From Crotophaga sulcirostris (Eukaryota; Chordata; Aves; Cuculiformes; Crotophagidae): DNA of 64,000 nucleotides. Position 1 is the first letter of the stretch; each line of letters starts with the position of its first letter. The DNA lies in NCBI GenBank assembly GCA_013397455.1, contig VYZB01000171.1, forward strand, positions 211,734-275,733, in the 5' to 3' direction. Position numbers and translations under genes: made by a program. Below the pieces are notes generated by a model that was not told the origin of the DNA, searched no databases, and was given only the letters and a program-made list of their open reading frames with translations. Shown here one piece after another: positions 46,071 to 64,000 of the stretch.

Positions 46071-48975
46071 ATCCATCGCACATGCACAATTGTGGCAAGT
46101 TAAACCCCTACGCAACTGAAGAGCTTAATGTTTGGTTTGGGCTTTTGGGGGGAGGGGGAAGAAAGGCTGTTAAGGAGGTGTTTGCTACCTGCAGCCAAAG
46201 GTCTGCACCTGCTGATGTTAGTTGTGTGGATTGATCACTCCTCCGTGTACAGGTGTCTGCAGATCAGGATCACTATGGTTGTTCAAGTAGATGTTTTATT
46301 ATACAATTACCTTACATTGATTTTGCATGTATTTTCCCCAATCAGAGGCCTTTTATGCATATTTTTTGGATGATGGTCCTCAATGAATTAGACTGTTATA
46401 CTGATCAGAATATTAATGACAAATACATGGCAAGTGAGTAAAGACATACCTTCCCCATCTTTAAAAGTAGTGTTGTCAGAAATGAAATCCTATTGCTTCT
46501 TACCAAAATATCAATTCCAAGAGCTTCCCATTTCATGTAATCTATACCTGATCCATGTATCCTTTGACAGGTCCTATGTCAAGGATCTGAATGTTCTTAA
46601 TTGATAGTTTTGCAGGTTCTCTCCTAAAATACTTAGCACAAAACACTACGTGGTATCTGCCAGCACAGCATTCAAAATAAGTTGTGTATTCCCGCTCAAG
46701 CATCAGCTTTAGTGGCTTACCTTCAGGAGATTTTGTACTGCAGCCATCAGAGCAACCAACTTGTAGAAGAAGGAAAATGCCAAGTTAAATCCTATATTTG
46801 TAAAACTGATTGTCAAAGGCAACATATATCTTCTAGAATGTTTTTTTTTTATTGTAGTACCATAAATTAGAAGTTTTGGAAGGCTCTTTACACAAACTTT
46901 AGAAGCATTTGAACTGTACGCTCTGAATCTTTAAAGGAGATTCTGAAAGCTTTTAAACAGGAAAAGCTAGTATTCACTTTGTGCCTTAGCAATTATCATA
47001 GAGCAATGGCAAGGTTGTCCCTTTGCTAAGGAGAAAGCCATACAAAGTATTCTATATTATGGTACTTACGGTCTTCCAGCACACTTCTGCTTCATGCTTT
47101 GTAAGAGAGGCAGCCTAGGAAAGCAGACGAACATGTTCAGAATACTGTCAGGTACCACTAGCCTTGCAATAAATCAAAGGGATAAAGAATGTGTACTTGC
47201 ATTTCACTGAGCAACTGCTATTTCATAGTTGGATTCACACTTGTCACTACACTGGAATCTGAGATACCAGGTGATGTTCCAATATTCTAGAATGTACACT
47301 TCCATCAACAAAAACTGTGCATTTCCAGAAGTCTCCTTGCTAGTCAGTTTTCCAAGCTTGAACTCCCACTGTCTTCCAGTAGGTGCAAGGCAAGGAACCC
47401 TTTTCAGCCTAACAATTTTATACAGGTCATGTGCACATAACAGTAGTAAGGAGTTACAAAGGAATTCACTAACTCTTGAAGATCAGGTATGGCTGAAGCA
47501 AGCTACTGCCCATCTTCTGCAATGCTAGGTATCCTTATTTATTTTTTATAGGAATACAGCCATAACACTAACAAGATCTGAAGCGGTCATAAAGTTGTAT
47601 GTGGACACAGAATAAAGTCCTCTGCCTGCTCCATACAGGGCAGGAGAAAGCTGCTTGCTTCCTTGCAGCTGTTCATGCTTTGAACATAAACGTAGCTCAG
47701 CAGCATTAAGAGCCACGTCCAATTTGTTTCCCCTACTAAGGGACATCCCTAGCTTTGTCAGATTTGCAGTGTAAGCACAAATTCTAGCTTTAGGCTGTGC
47801 AACCAGAATGGTGCTACCTCTGGCTAGTGACCTTACCTTTTTCATGCTTTCTTCTTTCAGGGGTTTAAACCCATCCCATATTTTCTAAGCAAATCCTCAT
47901 CCTAGACCTCACTTTGAACGAAAAGGACAAATAGTACCTGTAGGTGGTTTAGACATCATGTAAGCTGTATCTCCTTGATGAATGCTGCAGTCTCTTGAAT
48001 AAGGTGGCTAGGTAGTTCTGTATACAGTCCAGGGTAGAAAATAAGCAGGAACAACTAAGGCTCTTGATTCCAGCCCAGAATTTCTCATAACACGGCCCAT
48101 AATAACCAGGCCCAGTTCAGTCTTGAGATAAGTTGGAGCTGGACCCTCCATGTTGGCCAGGCTCATCCAACAAAGTTATTTCAGTGAGGGCTTGAAATCT
48201 GTAAAATAAGATACGCACTGCTTGGGGAGAGGGTGGAGGTGGAAAAAAGCAGGAGTTCTTTAGAACCAAGTATTTGCATGAGAAAAGCAGTAAGGATGTT
48301 AAGACATTTTACCTCAATTTATACAAGGCTTAATAGCATCTAGATTCTTCTAAGGCTCTGCAGAGGCTGGCACTGCTGGCACTAGAAACTGAACTTATCA
48401 GGCCTTTGGAATGACTTCCCAATACAGTCAATAATACGTGAGTTATCCTTCCATGAATACTACATCTATTTGCTTATTTCCAAACACATTGGGAAAGCCT
48501 TCTGTTATTCTAAGAAAGCCTCTAAGAGTGTTAGTTCATATTTTTTTGCTTCTTACACTTGCTACAATCCCCTGCATTTACCCATTGGTTTGGCATTAAA
48601 GAATGTTTCCATTATTCTCTCCATGATGTAGCATTTTCCACTTCCTGTCAAGACCAATACAGGAAAAAATGAGTCCTCTTATATAACAATTTCTACCCCT
48701 CCCTCAAAGGCAAGATTAGGTGGCCTAATATTTGCTTTATACAAAAGTATAGTAGACATCCTACTCGGGATACTGAATTTTAAGCCACTTCAAACAATAG
48801 TCAGTCTAGTACTGCATTTACGTTAACAGTTGCTTGATCACAATACCACGTACACCATGACCTCTTGAAAGGGAATGGGATTAAAGTTATGGAAAGAGCT
48901 ATTTTATCGAATTGGCATGCATTTCAGGTTTAAATCAGTACTGTACTGACATTCAAGAATTTCAGTCCCCATACA
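46071..48975. other. Intergenic DNA downstream of ATP2B1, no gene seen
   Basis: About 2.9 kb with no recognisable exon, RNA gene or transposon. Part of it could be distal 3'UTR if ATP2B1 uses a polyadenylation site further downstream. Confidence 0.5.
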
Positions 48976-48994
48976 GACTGAGATGAACAGTGCT

Positions 48995-49004
48995 TTTATT
49001 TATT
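48995..49004 (-). terminator. ATP2B1: Candidate distal polyadenylation signal (overlapping AATAAATAAA), ATP2B1
   Basis: Two overlapping minus-strand AATAAA hexamers about 2.6 kb after the stop codon. Usage unknown. Confidence 0.35.
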
Positions 49005-50464
49005 TCAGTTACAAGAAGACAAGTAAACCTTACAACCAGAATGGCAATGAAGGCCTCATGATCTTAGTAATAACCATTTCATAATCTAGGCAACATGTCA
49101 CGATTTCTTGATATCACAAAGAAAGCATAGCCCCCTCTTAAACAAGTTTTCTTATTTCTGTAAGAAATTTTCCTGTAAGAACAGCACACTGATGTTAACA
49201 GAACCGAGAGGGACCATCAATGTACAAAGCCTGCATTCGCCCTCCCACTACCCCAAAAAGGCTTAAGTGTAGATTTTACTCCAAAAAAGATAACACACAG
49301 TCATGATCACAGCTAAAAGAGTGGGAAAAATTAGTCTGTTTTCAAATGGAGTCAAATCATGATGTGTTCATGAAGTTAGATGAAGATACTTTTTCACATG
49401 GCAGTGTACTTCATAGGTAAAGAAACTCTTCTCATTTTAAGCCAATACTTATCTGACTTTTGTTGCAGAGAGAAAACAGTTTACGTAAAACCTGATTTCT
49501 CTACCAGGCATTCTGCATAGGAACTATGACACAAGGGAAGTGTTAGAAACATATGAGAGAAATTACTGTACAAAGTGTCAAGTGCAAACTCCGCTTGCCT
49601 AAAATTCTGTGTATTTAAGTACAATAGAAAAGACTGAATTTGAGAGTGGTTGACAGTGGGATACAGTGCTACAGATTGAACATTATACACTAAAGAACAA
49701 ACCCAAGCATGCATGTATCCCATCACATGGAAAAGATTTGCTTGAGCTTCCTAACCTACTTATTTCTGCAGTTTGCTCTAGTATTATATCCTCCCTCATT
49801 ACCAACTTAATTCCTGCACTCCTTTGAAGGGACCCCTTTAAAAACCTCCAAAATTCTGGACCATTTGAAAAAAAATAAAAATAATTTGCTGTTTTGAAGA
49901 ACACAGAGCTGGAAAAAGAAGAAAAAAAAGGTTTAGAACTCATATCTTCCATTGTTCTTCTAAGCAGTACTGGACCTAGAAAACATGGGGAAGTACCAGA
50001 TCAAGTACTGTTCCATCATCCTTTGTTTAAACAATACACTTGAGGCAGACCACAACTACTTTACTCCGTCACTAGCGGCTCACTTTTGGTGCATAAAGTA
50101 TTAATCACTTGGAAAAAAATGTATTTTCACCCATGCTATATGTCAGTTCTCAGTTTCCCCTAATGTAAGTGGTCAGGGATACATTTATTACACAGTACTC
50201 ACAGTAAGTCTCGGAATTTCAGGCAGACCTATTCATTCCCAAGGAGCATCCTTTTGGCTCAATTGAAGACTTTTGAGTACCTTAGCTTACTTTCATTCTG
50301 GAGGCAGCCACCATGATTCTATTTACCAAAAGCACTATTTTAGTGGGGCTGTTACCATCTTGAAATTGCAGTTTAAAGATAACCAGTAATACAAAAGAGT
50401 ACTTTTCAGTGTTTCCAGTGAAGGAGCTGAGGAAAAAAAATCTGTAAGAAACCATTGCTGCATT

Positions 50465-50470
50465 TTTATT
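50465..50470 (-). terminator. ATP2B1: Candidate proximal polyadenylation signal (AATAAA), ATP2B1
   Basis: Minus-strand AATAAA hexamer about 1.1 kb after the stop codon. Usage unknown. Confidence 0.3.
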
Positions 50471-51603
50471 TTAACAAAAGGGCAGATTTATTCATGTTTA
50501 CAAACAAGTTTCAAAAACAAAAAGGAGAACATGTATGCTACCCACTAACAACCTTTCAAAATGCCAACAGCCCTCATGCTGCATGAAGGATTCTATAGAT
50601 TAGAAAAAAATCACAGTTCCACTCACAGTTCACCAAGACAGCACTAAACTAACATGTTTAGACAAAAACAAAGGACTAAGATTCTGATGTATTTTGATTT
50701 AATCCATTTTGCCCGAGATAACAGGAATATTTCAAGCAAGTTCCATCACATATTGATGTCCTGCATTAAACAATCCTACTAAGTTCTGAACAAAAGTTAT
50801 TCAGTAAGTTTCTCAAAATTTTTAAAAATTAAACAGTTGTTTCAAAACCATTAAGTAGTAAATGTATTTAAGAAACTAATCAGGACAGAGGCCATAACTT
50901 CATTAGAACACCACTGCTCATGTTTTTACAAAGCATTAGTGTTATCTATTTGGCTATTAGTATTAGCAATTTATCTACAATATTTAACAAGGTAAATTGC
51001 AGGCAAAATTTAGTACAGTTTCAATAGAAACACCCTTTTCCTGAAAATACAGCAGTATTTGAAGAACTAGTTTTTTGTTGGTTTTTTTGTTGTTTTTTTT
51101 TTTCTCTGCATCATTTATAAGGAAGCTTCCCATCTATGAACAGGAACAAAAAAAGTATCTACAAACCTTGTAAACAGATCTGTATCATTTATAAACATAA
51201 ATAATCCAAATTATTAACAGCCAACAGCAGAAATTAAAGTATCAATTCAATGATCCAGGGCCTCCTTGCCCTTCCCAGCTTTCCCTTCAGAAAAGGATCA
51301 TGATAAACTAAAGCTCTGCTAACACACTTCAGGACCATTCTTAAGTACAACTGATGATCCACAGGTCACTTAAGCTGGAGTTACTGTTTATCTGTCAGAG
51401 TTCATTATTACTCCCACCCCCAGAAAAGCACCCTCCAGTCTGGCAGAAAGCTTTTTTTTTTAAAAAAATAAATCTACATTCGTACAAGTGTGTCTTCTGT
51501 TGAAGTCCAAGACAAGAATGTCATCTTGTCCATCATAATGTGTGAAGAGACCCAGTTTCAATTTCTTTACAATGCAGCTAGTGTGTTAACATTCAGCTTA
51601 CAA

Positions 51604-64000
<12,397 letters not shown>

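Larger units (their letters stand above)
48976..51603 (-). other. ATP2B1: Probable ATP2B1 3'UTR (distal end uncertain)
   Basis: This AT-rich sequence directly follows the ATP2B1 stop codon. Minus-strand AATAAA hexamers lie at 50470-50465 and, as an overlapping pair, at 49004-48995. They would give 3'UTRs of about 1.15 kb and 2.6 kb. Human ATP2B1 has a long 3'UTR of a few kilobases, so the distal site is plausible. The placement is inference from hexamers, not from transcript data. Confidence 0.45.

Overview
The window is vertebrate nuclear DNA, almost certainly from a bird. Coding sequence sits in short GT-AG exons separated by kilobase introns. At least ten interspersed repeats are CR1-type LINEs carrying the typical avian 3' motifs, and one solo LTR resembles a family I know from bird genomes. 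I cannot name the species. Nothing bacterial, phage or CRISPR-like is present.

Three protein-coding genes are recognisable, all on the minus strand, in the order ATP2B1 - POC1B - GALNT4, the same as in mammals and chicken. (1) POC1B, the centriolar WD40 protein, has ten coding exons between 30423 and 4251. They join in phase into 373 codons covering the start, the seven-bladed WD40 domain and part of the linker; the C-terminal coiled-coil exon(s) were not found and probably lie beyond the left edge. (2) GALNT4, a Golgi polypeptide GalNAc-transferase, is a complete intronless 583-codon gene (28665-26914) nested in POC1B intron 2. (3) ATP2B1, the plasma-membrane calcium pump PMCA1, enters from the right edge with its last nine coding exons (63923-51604). 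These include the alternatively spliced site-C exon, whose three known internal donor positions are all preserved, and a 3'UTR of perhaps 1.1-2.6 kb.

Layout: 1-4250 POC1B intron with an old CR1; 4251-21143 POC1B exons 10-3; 21144-30097 intron 2 with GALNT4, its CpG-rich promoter, a CR1 and a 17-bp G-rich minisatellite containing a 220-base assembly gap (29744-29963); 30098-30600 POC1B exons 2 and 1 with their CpG-rich promoter; 30643-30983 an unrecognised two-copy tandem repeat; 31424-36332 a dense mobile-element cluster (five CR1s and a hAT-like MITE nested in one of them); 36768-37374 a solo LTR; 37375-48990 intergenic DNA with three small CR1 pieces; about 48990-51603 the ATP2B1 3'UTR; 51604-64000 ATP2B1 exons and introns.

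The genes do not form a pathway. GALNT4 starts mucin-type O-glycosylation in the Golgi, POC1B maintains centrioles and cilia, and PMCA1 exports calcium. Their link is positional: GALNT4 is nested in POC1B and may share its promoter through read-through transcripts, as annotated in human. I found no strong candidate for a wholly undescribed system. The most informative signals are the conserved alternative-splice logic of ATP2B1 exon 21, the dual-frame start of its last exon, the G-rich minisatellite beside POC1B exon 2, the unrecognised tandem duplication upstream of POC1B, and the nested hAT insertion.
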